Origin: Methylocystis sp. Sn-Cys
GTDB lineage: Bacteria; Pseudomonadota; Alphaproteobacteria; Rhizobiales; Beijerinckiaceae
Length of the DNA: 64,000 nucleotides
Assembly (NCBI RefSeq): GCF_016745395.1
Contig: NZ_JAERVJ010000007.1
Coordinates: 1-64,000 of the forward strand
Direction of reading: 5' to 3'
Below the pieces are notes generated by a model that was not told the DNA's origin, did not search any database, and saw only the letters and a list, made by a program, of their open reading frames with translations. The number at the start of each line of letters is the position of its first letter. Within the stretch, counting starts at the first letter, position 1. Position numbers and translations under genes: made by a program. Of the stretch, positions 8,498 to 15,894 are shown piece by piece.

Positions 8498-8770
8498 ATG
8501 ACTCTCGCCCCTGCGCAGGTTGCACAAATTGACGCGGCGCTCGTGAAAGCCAGCGCCGACTCGCAGACGCTCGCGTCCATTCGCCAGCTTGCGCCGGGGC
8601 TGATGGTCACGCGCTGCGACGCGCTCGACATGCGCGAGGAGACTCCCTTCCGCATCTACGAGAACTGCTCGCTCTATCTCGTCGACGGGCGCGATCACTG
8701 CTGGAAAATCACCCAGGATCCAGGCTGCGCGACGGGCATCGCCCTCGCCCCCAATGGAGGCGCCGCATGA
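8498..8770 (+). CDS. Small nif-cluster protein of unknown function
   Basis: The 90-aa product (MTLAPAQVAQIDAALVKASA...) has a helical N-terminal half and a C-terminal half containing MVTRCDALDMREETPFRIYENCSLY and DGRDHCWKITQDPGCATGIALA. It has four cysteines, but not in a standard Fe-S motif. Small proteins of this kind occur in nif operons next to nifT; the DUF6129 family may be the right label, from memory and unverified. GGAGGAG precedes the ATG, and the stop overlaps the start of the DegT-fold gene (ATGA). Its function is unknown. Confidence 0.75.
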   Translation: MTLAPAQVAQIDAALVKASADSQTLASIRQLAPGLMVTRCDALDMREETPFRIYENCSLYLVDGRDHCWKITQDPGCATGIALAPNGGAA

Positions 8771-9918
8771 AGACTACTCTTCTGCCGTTGAACGATCCGG
8801 ATCTTGCGCAAACCGATCTCGAGGCGGTTCTCGGCGTTCTTCAATCCGCGCGCGTCTCGCAGGGCGGCGTCGTCGATCAATTCGAGGAAGAGTTCGCCCG
8901 CTACATCGGCCGCAAACATGCTGTCTGCGTTTCCAGCGGCACGATCGGCCTGCTGCTGATCCTGCGCGCGATCGGCGTCGGCGCCGGCGACGAGGTGATC
9001 GCTTCCTCCTACTCCTTCTGCGAGACCGCGCATGCGATCACGCTCTGTGGCGCCCGTCCGGTCTTCGCCGACATCGACTACTGGGCCGGCACGCTCGATC
9101 CGGAAAAGGCGCGCAAAGCGATCACGGAAAAGACCCGCGCCATTGTCGCCGGCAACACCAACGGCCATCCGGCGCCCTGGGGTCCGCTGCGGGAGATCGC
9201 GACCGCGCATAATCTCGCGCTGATCGAGGATTCGACCGAGGCGATCGGATCGATCTACCAAGGCAAGATTGTCGGTTCCTTCGGCGATTGTTCGTTGTTC
9301 GACTTCTCACAACCCGGCGGACTGATCTCCGGCGAAGGCGCGATGATCGTCACGGACAATGATGATACCGCCACCATGCTGCGCCGGCTGCGCAATCGCA
9401 AGATCGAGGAGCGCTCCTCGGTCGTGCTCGGCGCCTGGCCGCCCTTGCAGGCTGGTCTGTCGGACATTGCCGCCGCGCTCGGCCTGGCGCAACTGCGCCG
9501 CATCGAGCTGCTGCTGGCGCGCCGCAAGCGCGTCGAGCGCTACTTCCTCGAATATGTGCGTTCCTTCGAGGGCATCAAGGATCCCTATATCGCGCCCGAG
9601 GTCGATCAGGTTCACTGGTTCCTTTACGTCGTGCATCTTGGGACGCGCTTCTCGCGCTCCAGCCGCGATTCGATCATCGACGATTTGCGTCAGGAAAATG
9701 TCGAGGCGGCCGCCTTTTCGAGCCCGTTGCATCTGCAACGTCACTACTTCGATCTCGGCTATCGGCGCGGCGATTTGTTCGTGACCGAAAAAGTCGCGGA
9801 CCGCGCCGTCGCCCTGCCCTTCCACGCCCACCTCTCCGAAGACCAGGTCGCGTTCATCGTGGGCACGATGAAGGACGCGTCGATCAATGTCGGCGCCGGA
9901 ACCGCCATCTACCTTTAA
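8767..9918 (+). CDS. DegT/DnrJ/EryC1/StrS-fold protein lacking the PLP lysine
   Basis: The 383-aa protein has the length and layout of the DegT/StrS sugar aminotransferases: SSGTIGLLLILRA near residue 58, a GAGDEVIASSYSF strand, ALIEDSTEAIGS with the Asp that contacts the pyridine nitrogen, and LSDIAAALGLAQL. At the PLP site, however, where the family reads K-x-L-x-T-G-E-G, this protein reads G184-G-L-I-S-G-E-G, with no lysine in the loop (residues 179-191 are DFSQPGGLISGEG). Normal transaminase chemistry is therefore doubtful. It sits mid-operon, overlapping the upstream gene, so a nif role is likely but undefined. Confidence 0.85.
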   Translation: MKTTLLPLNDPDLAQTDLEAVLGVLQSARVSQGGVVDQFEEEFARYIGRKHAVCVSSGTIGLLLILRAIGVGAGDEVIASSYSFCETAHAITLCGARPVFADIDYWAGTLDPEKARKAITEKTRAIVAGNTNGHPAPWGPLREIATAHNLALIEDSTEAIGSIYQGKIVGSFGDCSLFDFSQPGGLISGEGAMIVTDNDDTATMLRRLRNRKIEERSSVVLGAWPPLQAGLSDIAAALGLAQLRRIELLLARRKRVERYFLEYVRSFEGIKDPYIAPEVDQVHWFLYVVHLGTRFSRSSRDSIIDDLRQENVEAAAFSSPLHLQRHYFDLGYRRGDLFVTEKVADRAVALPFHAHLSEDQVAFIVGTMKDASINVGAGTAIYL

Positions 9919-9957
9919 CGGCCGCAATTGGCCCCAACACGCAAGGAGCGTAACAAA

Positions 9958-10263
9958 ATGCCTACCGTGACCATTCTTCCCTCGGGCAAGACCGTCGAAG
10001 CCGCGACCGGCAGCCGTCTGCTCGACGCCATTCTCGCGGCAGGCGAACCGATCGTCAGCAAATGCGGCGGCGAAGCGAAATGCGGCGCGTGCCATCTCTT
10101 CGTGCAGGAAGGCAGGAAGAGCCTGTCGAAAACCACGCGCGCTGAAAATGAGAAGCTCGACTCCATTGTCGGCGTCGGCTCGAAATCACGTCTCGCCTGT
10201 CAGGCCATGCTCGGCGCCGAAAATGTAACGGTGGAGTTGCTGGGCTTCGGCTCCGGCTTTTAG
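9958..10263 (+). CDS. [2Fe-2S] ferredoxin, nif-associated
   Basis: This 101-aa ferredoxin has the cluster motif C-X5-C-X2-C (KCGGEAKCGAC) and a fourth cysteine in RLACQAM, within a beta-grasp pattern starting MPTVTILPSGKTVEAATG. It would carry electrons in the cytoplasm, perhaps to nitrogenase or cofactor assembly. The start at 9958 is chosen because AAGGAG lies upstream; an ATG at 9928 lacks such a site. It is one of six ferredoxin-like genes in the nif/fix region. Confidence 0.92.
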   Translation: MPTVTILPSGKTVEAATGSRLLDAILAAGEPIVSKCGGEAKCGACHLFVQEGRKSLSKTTRAENEKLDSIVGVGSKSRLACQAMLGAENVTVELLGFGSGF

Positions 10264-10282
10264 TCCGACAAAGGAGACAAAA

Positions 10283-10495
10283 ATGACAGACACAGTCCTG
10301 ATCCACGTCCGTTTCAACAATGACGGCAGCGTGCTCGAGATCCAGGATCGTCCGACGAGCCTCACGCCCGAGCAATGGTTCACCAAGCTCTCGGAGAAAG
10401 CCGCGAACAGCTTCCAGGCGCTCACCGGCGGTCGCGGCGTGTTCCGCGTTTCGTCCGACGACGTCACGGCGCTGAAGGCGGCTGTTCTGCAGTAA
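10283..10495 (+). CDS. Conserved-looking 70-aa protein of the nifB operon
   Basis: The product begins MTDTVLIHVRFNNDGSVLEI, continues DRPTSLTPEQWFTKLSEKAA and ends with a short strand-helix GRGVFRVSSDDVTALKAAVL. No cysteines, signal peptide or membrane segment are present. A strong AAAGGAGA site precedes the ATG, and codon use matches the neighbours, so it is probably real. It lies between the [2Fe-2S] ferredoxin and the SIR2-like gene. I do not recognise the family; a beta-alpha fold of partner-binding type is only a guess. Confidence 0.7.
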   Translation: MTDTVLIHVRFNNDGSVLEIQDRPTSLTPEQWFTKLSEKAANSFQALTGGRGVFRVSSDDVTALKAAVLQ

Positions 10496-10532
10496 GGCTC
10501 AACGTCGATCGCTTGGCGAGAGGATTTGAAAC

Positions 10533-11417
10533 ATGCTCAGTGAAATCGTAACGGCCTTTCGTCGAGGCGACGTGATTCCTTATCTGGGGCCGGGCGTGAC
10601 CGGCCTCCCCGGGGAGGCGGCGCCACCGTCGCTTCCCGAAATTCTCGTGCAGCAACTCGTCGCTGGCGCGACGGTGCCGCATAAAATCCGCAACAATCTC
10701 ACAGCGGCTTCGCAATATATCGAGAATTTCAAACATCGCAAGACGCTGACCTGTCTGATGGCCAAGGCCTTTGCAGTCGAGTGTGAGCCGAGCGCCTTTC
10801 ACAAGTGGCTCGCGACGCAAGAGCAACTGCCGTTGATCGTGCACGCCTGGTACGACGATCTCGTCGTCAAATCCATGGCGGCGCGGAGCGATTGGGGTCT
10901 TGTTCAGGGCGTGACGCAAAGCGAACATTTCGGCGACTGGGTGAATTGGTTCCGCGCCGACCTCTCCGCCGTCCCGACGAAGGAATTCATCCGCGACGGC
11001 TCGGGCGCCAAGGCGCCTGCGGAAGCGCCGGACGAGACGCTCAAATGGCGCACGCTCGTCTATGAACCGCTTGGCGCCGTGACGCCTGCGTCGAACTTCA
11101 TCGTGTCCGACTCCGACTATGTCGAAGTGCTGACGGAGATCGACATCCAAACACCGATCCCCGACTCGGTGCAGACCATCCGCAAGGGACGCAACTTCCT
11201 CTTCCTCGGCTGTCGCTTCACCAACCAGTTGGAGCGCAGCTTCGCGCGCCAGATCATGAAGCGCTCCTCGGACACGCATTGGGCTTTGATCGAGGGCGAG
11301 CTGACGCGCAACGAGGAGAAATTCCTGCGCGAGCAAAATATCCAGCGCATCGACGCCAAGCTTGCGGATTTTGCCGCCGAGCTGGCCCAATCCAATCTCG
11401 CCGCCGTCGCCGCTTGA
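10533..11417 (+). CDS. SIR2-like domain protein lacking the catalytic histidine
   Basis: SIR2-type domains bind NAD and in active members deacylate or hydrolyse it. The 294-aa product has the N-terminal nucleotide-binding signature GDVIPYLGPGVTGLPGEAAP, and near the C-terminus RNFLFLGCRFTNQLERSFARQI, the usual 'FLGYSLSD' region. The segment that normally reads Y-K-L-H-G, giving the catalytic His, here reads Y177-E-P-L180-G, so His is replaced by Leu. The acceptor region FIVSDSDYVEVL is otherwise conserved. GAGAGG precedes the ATG. Its place inside the nifB operon suggests NAD sensing or a structural role; activity is doubtful. Confidence 0.82.
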   Translation: MLSEIVTAFRRGDVIPYLGPGVTGLPGEAAPPSLPEILVQQLVAGATVPHKIRNNLTAASQYIENFKHRKTLTCLMAKAFAVECEPSAFHKWLATQEQLPLIVHAWYDDLVVKSMAARSDWGLVQGVTQSEHFGDWVNWFRADLSAVPTKEFIRDGSGAKAPAEAPDETLKWRTLVYEPLGAVTPASNFIVSDSDYVEVLTEIDIQTPIPDSVQTIRKGRNFLFLGCRFTNQLERSFARQIMKRSSDTHWALIEGELTRNEEKFLREQNIQRIDAKLADFAAELAQSNLAAVAA

Positions 11418-11431
11418 GTGAAAGAGAGAGA

Positions 11432-11764
11432 ATGATCGAGGATCTTCCGCAAGTCTTCAAATACCACGTCTTCACTTGCTTTCAGCAGCGCCCGACGGGA
11501 CATCCGCGCGGCAGTTGCATGACCTCCGGCGGAAAGCCCTTGTGGGACCGCCTGCAGGCAAAGCTCAATGTGCAGCCCAACCCCGATATTTCCGTGACGG
11601 CGACCGGTTGCCTCGGCTTTTGCCGCGCGGGCCCGCTGATGGTCGTTTACCCGGAGGGCGTTTGGTATACGCCGCGCACGGAAGCCGACATCGACGAAAT
11701 CTTCCAATCGCATTTCACCGAGGGCAAGCCGGTCGAGCGGTTGATTATCGTGCCGCAGCTTTGA
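11432..11764 (+). CDS. Thioredoxin-fold [2Fe-2S] ferredoxin (Shethna-I/Aquifex Fd type)
   Basis: The 110-aa protein matches the thioredoxin-like [2Fe-2S] ferredoxins linked to nif genes in Azotobacter. Cluster ligands are C16, C29, C60 and C64 in the pattern C-X12-C...TGCLGFCRAGP. The core YHVFTCFQQRPTGHPRGSC and VVYPEGVWYTPRTEADIDEI is typical. AGAGAGA precedes the ATG, 14 bp after the SIR2-like gene. It is the last gene of the nifB operon and is followed by a strong intrinsic terminator. Its partner is unknown; protective or electron-transfer roles are discussed for the family. Confidence 0.93.
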   Translation: MIEDLPQVFKYHVFTCFQQRPTGHPRGSCMTSGGKPLWDRLQAKLNVQPNPDISVTATGCLGFCRAGPLMVVYPEGVWYTPRTEADIDEIFQSHFTEGKPVERLIIVPQL

Positions 11765-11789
11765 GATCGAGCATCGCATAAGAAAAGAA

Positions 11790-11816
11790 GCCGCCGGCAA
11801 AACCGGCGGCTTTTTT
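11790..11816 (+). terminator. Intrinsic terminator of the nifB operon
   Basis: An 8-bp GC-rich stem GCCGCCGG/CCGGCGGC with loop CAAAA is followed directly by six T residues, 25 bp after the last stop codon. Confidence 0.92.
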
Positions 11817-11830
11817 CATTGTCGTAGAGC

Positions 11831-12170
11831 CGTCATTGCGAGGAGTGGAGCGACGAAGCGATCCAGGGTCGTCGTAGCTGCCTGGATTGCTTCGCTCCGC
11901 TCGCAATGACGAGGTTAGCGTTGGGCCCGAACCCGGCAGGGCGCGGACAAACTCAGAGCCGTCATTGCGAGGAGCGAAGCGACGAAGCAATCCAGGGCCG
12001 TCGTAGCTGCTCTGGATTGCTTCGCTTCGCTCGCAATGACGAGGTAGCGCTGGACCTCAACCCGGCACGGCGCGGACAAACTCAGAGCCGTCATTGCGAG
12101 GAGCGAAGCGACGAAGCAATCCAGGGCCGCCGTAGCTGCCCTGGATTGCTTCGCTCCGCTCGCAATGACG
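11831..12170. repeat. Three-copy tandem array of family A palindromic repeats (129-bp period)
   Basis: Copies at 11831-11911, 11960-12041 and 12089-12170 each begin CGTCATTGCGAGGAG and end with the inverted CTCGCAATGACG. The 48-bp spacers are also alike (both end GCGGACAAACTCAGAGC), so the real repeat unit is 129 bp. The array fills most of the 413-bp gap between the nifB operon and the globin gene; I see no gene there. Confidence 0.9.
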
Positions 12171-12177
12171 GAGTTGC

Positions 12178-12597
12178 TTACACCGGTTCCTTCGACGGGT
12201 TCCCCTCCGCGTCCTTGAATGGAAACAACCCCGACTGGAAACATTGCGTCATATGTTCCGCCCGAGCGATTGCGGCCGAGGCCAGCTCCTCGGGCATCGT
12301 CTCTTTCGCAGCCTCGGTGAAAAGCGACAACCAGCGGGGAAAATGTTCGACTTCGATCGGCAGCTTCACATGAACGCCGAAGGGCGTGCCCTGATAGCGC
12401 GTCGTTCCCAGAAGCGCATGCGACCAGAAATTCGAAACGATCTCCAGATGCGGCTCCAGCTCGGCGATCGTCTTTTCGAAGACGGGACCAAGCAAGGGAT
12501 CGGCGCCGCCTTTCTCGTAGAAGCGCGTGACGCAGGCGCGAATGGCCGCTTCTGCGCTGGCATTGTCCGCTTTGGCCTCCTCAACCGCCGTTTCCAT
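12178..12597 (-). CDS. Group III truncated haemoglobin
   Basis: This 139-aa globin has the group III pattern: FYEKGGADPLLGPVFEKTI, then NFWSHALLGTTRYQGTP, the H-x-x-L-P segment and EHFPRWLSLF with the likely proximal His. Such globins bind O2 or NO. The ATG at 12597 follows GAGGAGGCGAC; upstream in-frame starts would run through the next gene's end. It lies 17 bp after the receiver gene on the same strand, so the two form an operon divergent from nifH. A role in guarding nitrogenase from O2 or NO is inference from location. Confidence 0.9.
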   Translation of the reverse strand: METAVEEAKADNASAEAAIRACVTRFYEKGGADPLLGPVFEKTIAELEPHLEIVSNFWSHALLGTTRYQGTPFGVHVKLPIEVEHFPRWLSLFTEAAKETMPEELASAAIARAEHMTQCFQSGLFPFKDAEGNPSKEPV

Positions 12598-12614
12598 TGT
12601 CGCCTCCTCGTCGC

Positions 12615-13052
12615 TCAGCGCACATTGAGCACGGTCAGCGGAATTGTCACGCCGCCCGTGCCGCGGCCAAGCATCGCGTCCACCTTCTGACGAACGAATT
12701 CCACCTTCAGAGGCTTGGCGATAAAGCCATGAGCGCCGGCCGCAACGCATTCCTTGCCGAAGGCATTGTTATTCGGCTCGACCACGATCAGAATTTTCGC
12801 CTGAGGCTGCTCCTGCCGAAATTTGCCCAGAAGCGCCAATCCCTCTGCCTGCGGCAGAGTTTCCGCGAGAAGAATGAGATCCGGCGGCTGCGTCTTACCC
12901 TTTTCGAAAGCGATCGCCGTGCTCGCCACTTCATGCGCCTCGAATTCGTCGTGCAACATGAACTGAAGCGCCGCGCGAAAGATCTCATTGTCGTCGACAA
13001 TGAACACCCGCTTGTTCTCCAGCGCCTTCGACATTTCCACGCCGATCTGCAT
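12615..13052 (-). CDS. Receiver-domain protein without the phospho-acceptor Asp
   Basis: The 145-aa product is a single CheY-like receiver with no output domain. The acidic pair is present (RVFIVDDNEIFRAAL, D20-D21), as is the conserved lysine (GFIAKPL, K113). The phosphorylation site, normally PDLVLLDxxLP, reads PDLILLAETLP, with Ala63 in place of Asp, and the Thr/Ser switch position is also lost (LIVVEPN). It is therefore probably a pseudo-receiver. The ATG at 13052 is chosen for AGGTAAGGGA upstream; a GTG at 13070 is in frame. It precedes the globin gene and is divergent from nifH, with a sigma-54-like element upstream. Confidence 0.82.
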   Translation of the reverse strand: MQIGVEMSKALENKRVFIVDDNEIFRAALQFMLHDEFEAHEVASTAIAFEKGKTQPPDLILLAETLPQAEGLALLGKFRQEQPQAKILIVVEPNNNAFGKECVAAGAHGFIAKPLKVEFVRQKVDAMLGRGTGGVTIPLTVLNVR

Positions 13053-13091
13053 TTCCCTTACCTCGTTCACGTTGCGATTGCCCGTTTTTCA

Positions 13092-13107
13092 AGCAAGCGA
13101 CATGCCG
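13092..13107 (-). promoter_or_regulatory. Candidate sigma-54 promoter of the receiver-globin pair
   Basis: On the minus strand the sequence CGGCATGTCGCTTGCT has the GG-N10-GC spacing and matches TGGCACG-N4-TTGCW except for two positions. The predicted start near 13081 leaves a leader of about 29 nt to the chosen ATG. It shares the intergenic NifA site at 13163 with nifH. Confidence 0.6.
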
Positions 13108-13162
13108 AGGCGCTTGTGGGAAGCTGAGCTTTGGCGTTTGTCAGTTCGCTTGCGAACATCAC

Positions 13163-13178
13163 TGTCGGCTTTGACACA
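13163..13178. promoter_or_regulatory. NifA upstream activator sequence between the receiver gene and nifH
   Basis: TGTCGGCTTTGACACA is an exact TGT-N10-ACA. It lies 70 bp before the nifH -24 box and about 55 bp before the opposite-facing candidate -24 box, so it could serve both. The rest of the 359-bp gap holds only the two promoters and the nifH leader. Confidence 0.8.
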
Positions 13179-13248
13179 CGTGCCCGAGCGCCTCCCGAGC
13201 CGACCCTAACTCAAGCAAATCCAATATCTTAAGCATTTGTTACCGAGC

Positions 13249-13263
13249 TGGCACGCCCTTTGC
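13249..13263 (+). promoter_or_regulatory. Sigma-54 promoter of nifHDK
   Basis: TGGCACGCCCTTTGC matches the -24/-12 consensus exactly. The expected start is near 13275, giving a nifH leader of about 137 nt. Confidence 0.95.
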
Positions 13264-13351
13264 GCAATACCCCACGCAAGGCTTTTGGCTGCCGGTTCAA
13301 ATAGTCAATTGGGAAACGCCGGTCGCCCGCGCCTCGTCGCAGAGTGAGTGA

Positions 13352-14293
<942 letters not shown>

Positions 14294-14305
14294 ATTTCGC
14301 CAACT

Positions 14306-14329
14306 GCCCGGCTCTTTCGAGAGCCGGGC
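14306..14329 (+). promoter_or_regulatory. UUCG-capped hairpin between nifH and nifD
   Basis: A perfect 10-bp stem GCCCGGCTCT/AGAGCCGGGC is closed by the extra-stable tetraloop TTCG. It starts 12 bases after the nifH stop and is not followed by a T-run. It likely protects the 3' end of a nifH transcript or partly attenuates readthrough, which would raise the NifH:NifDK ratio (inference). Confidence 0.75.
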
Positions 14330-14356
14330 CTACCATCCTCTAGAAAGGCCTCCGTC

Positions 14357-15823
14357 ATGAGTGTGGCGCAAGCTGAATCCATCGAAGACATCAAGGCCCG
14401 CAATAAGGAACTCATTCAGGAAGTCCTGAAGGTTTATCCGGAAAAGACCGCCAAGCGTCGCGCCAAGCACCTCGGCACGTTCGAAGACGGTAAGCCGGAT
14501 TGCGGCGTCAAGTCGAACATCAAATCCATTCCGGGCGTCATGACCATTCGTGGCTGCGCCTACGCCGGTTCGAAGGGCGTTGTGTGGGGTCCGATCAAGG
14601 ACATGATCCACATTTCGCACGGCCCGGTCGGCTGCGGCCAATATTCCTGGGCGTCGCGCCGCAATTATTACATCGGCACGACCGGCATCGACACTTTCGG
14701 CACGATGCAGTTCACCTCCGACTTCCAGGAGAAGGACATCGTGTTCGGCGGCGACAAGAAGCTCGCCCAGATCATGGACGAAATTCAGGTCCTCTTCCCG
14801 CTGAACAAGGGCATCACCGTTCAGTCCGAATGCCCGATCGGCCTCATCGGCGACGATATCGAAGCCGTCTCCAAGGCCAAGTCGAAGGAATATGAAGGCA
14901 AGACGATCGTCCCGGTCCGCTGCGAAGGTTTCCGCGGCGTGTCGCAGTCGCTCGGCCACCATATCGCCAACGACGCGGTTCGCGATTGGGTGTTCGACAA
15001 GATGGACGGCAAGCCCGCCCGCTTCGAGGCTACGCCTTATGACGTCGCGATCATCGGCGACTACAACATCGGCGGCGACGCCTGGTCTTCGCGCATTCTG
15101 CTCGAAGAAATGGGCCTGCGCGTCGTTGCGCAGTGGTCCGGCGACGGCACCATCGCGGAGCTCGAAGCGACGCCGAAGGCGAAGCTGAATGTTCTGCACT
15201 GCTACCGTTCGATGAACTACATCTCCCGCCACATGGAAGAGAAATACGGTATTCCGTGGTGCGAGTACAACTTCTTTGGCCCCTCCAAGATCGAAGAGTC
15301 GCTGCGCAAGATCGCGTCGCACTTCGACGACAAGATCAAGGAAGGCGCCGAGCGCGTCATCGCGAAATATCGTCCGCTGATGGACGCCGTCATCGCGAAG
15401 TATCGTCCGCGCCTCGAAGGCAAGAAGGTCATGCTGTTCGTCGGCGGCCTGCGTCCGCGCCACGTCATCGGCGCTTACGAAGACCTCGGCATGGAAGTCG
15501 TGGGCACGGGCTATGAGTTCGGCCACAACGACGACTATCAGCGCACGTCCCACTATGTGAAGGACGGCACGCTGATCTACGACGACGTCACGGGCTTCGA
15601 GTTCGAGAAGTTCGTCGAGAAGATCCAGCCGGATCTCGTCGGCTCGGGCATCAAGGAGAAGTACGTCTTCCAGAAGATGGGCGTGCCCTTCCGTCAGATG
15701 CATAGCTGGGACTACTCGGGCCCCTACCACGGCTACGACGGCTTCGCGATCTTCGCGCGCGACATGGACATGGCGATCAACTCGCCGGTCTGGAAGATGG
15801 CCAAGGCTCCCTGGGCCGCCTGA
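14357..15823 (+). CDS. nifD: Nitrogenase MoFe protein alpha chain
   Basis: NifD holds the FeMo-cofactor and half of each P-cluster. The 488-aa protein shows P-cluster ligands C67, C93 and C159, the FeMo-co ligands C282 ([10 protein letters not shown]) and H449 ([17 protein letters not shown]), and the substrate-site residues [12 protein letters not shown] and [12 protein letters not shown]. Length and motifs are those of molybdenum nitrogenase; the alternative V/Fe enzymes are excluded by the absence of a delta-subunit gene and by these features. AAAGGCCTCC lies before the ATG. It follows nifH by 63 bp. Confidence 0.99.
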   Translation: MSVAQAESIEDIKARNKELIQEVLKVYPEKTAKRRAKHLGTFEDGKPDCGVKSNIKSIPGVMTIRGCAYAGSKGVVWGPIKDMIHISHGPVGCGQYSWASRRNYYIGTTGIDTFGTMQFTSDFQEKDIVFGGDKKLAQIMDEIQVLFPLNKGITVQSECPIGLIGDDIEAVSKAKSKEYEGKTIVPVRCEGFRGVSQSLGHHIANDAVRDWVFDKMDGKPARFEATPYDVAIIGDYNIGGDAWSSRILLEEMGLRVVAQWSGDGTIAELEATPKAKLNVLHCYRSMNYISRHMEEKYGIPWCEYNFFGPSKIEESLRKIASHFDDKIKEGAERVIAKYRPLMDAVIAKYRPRLEGKKVMLFVGGLRPRHVIGAYEDLGMEVVGTGYEFGHNDDYQRTSHYVKDGTLIYDDVTGFEFEKFVEKIQPDLVGSGIKEKYVFQKMGVPFRQMHSWDYSGPYHGYDGFAIFARDMDMAINSPVWKMAKAPWAA

Positions 15824-15838
15824 TCTCCGTAACAAAAA

Positions 15839-15867
15839 GGTCTCGCCTCTCCCCTGGGGGCGAGACC
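15839..15867 (+). promoter_or_regulatory. Hairpin between nifD and nifK
   Basis: A 9-bp stem GGTCTCGCC/GGCGAGACC surrounds an 11-nt loop, 15 bases after the nifD stop. No T-run follows. With the hairpins after nifH and nifK it suggests segment-wise control of nifHDK mRNA stability. Confidence 0.6.
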
Positions 15868-15894
15868 GGCTAGCGGAAACGAGAGGAACTCCGA

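Noticed and set aside
11831-12170. CRISPR array
   Set aside because: The repeated blocks are about 82-bp palindromes, the spacers are themselves repeats, and no cas gene is near. The same applies to 32066-32466.
12178-12750. Longer start for the globin
   Set aside because: The upstream part overlaps the receiver gene and has no globin homology pattern, while the ATG at 12597 has a strong GAGGAGG site.
13145-13160. Second NifA site upstream of nifH around TGTCAGTTCGCTTGCGAACA
   Set aside because: The TGT and ACA are separated by 14 bases, not the 10 or 11 expected; the exact site at 13163 is enough.
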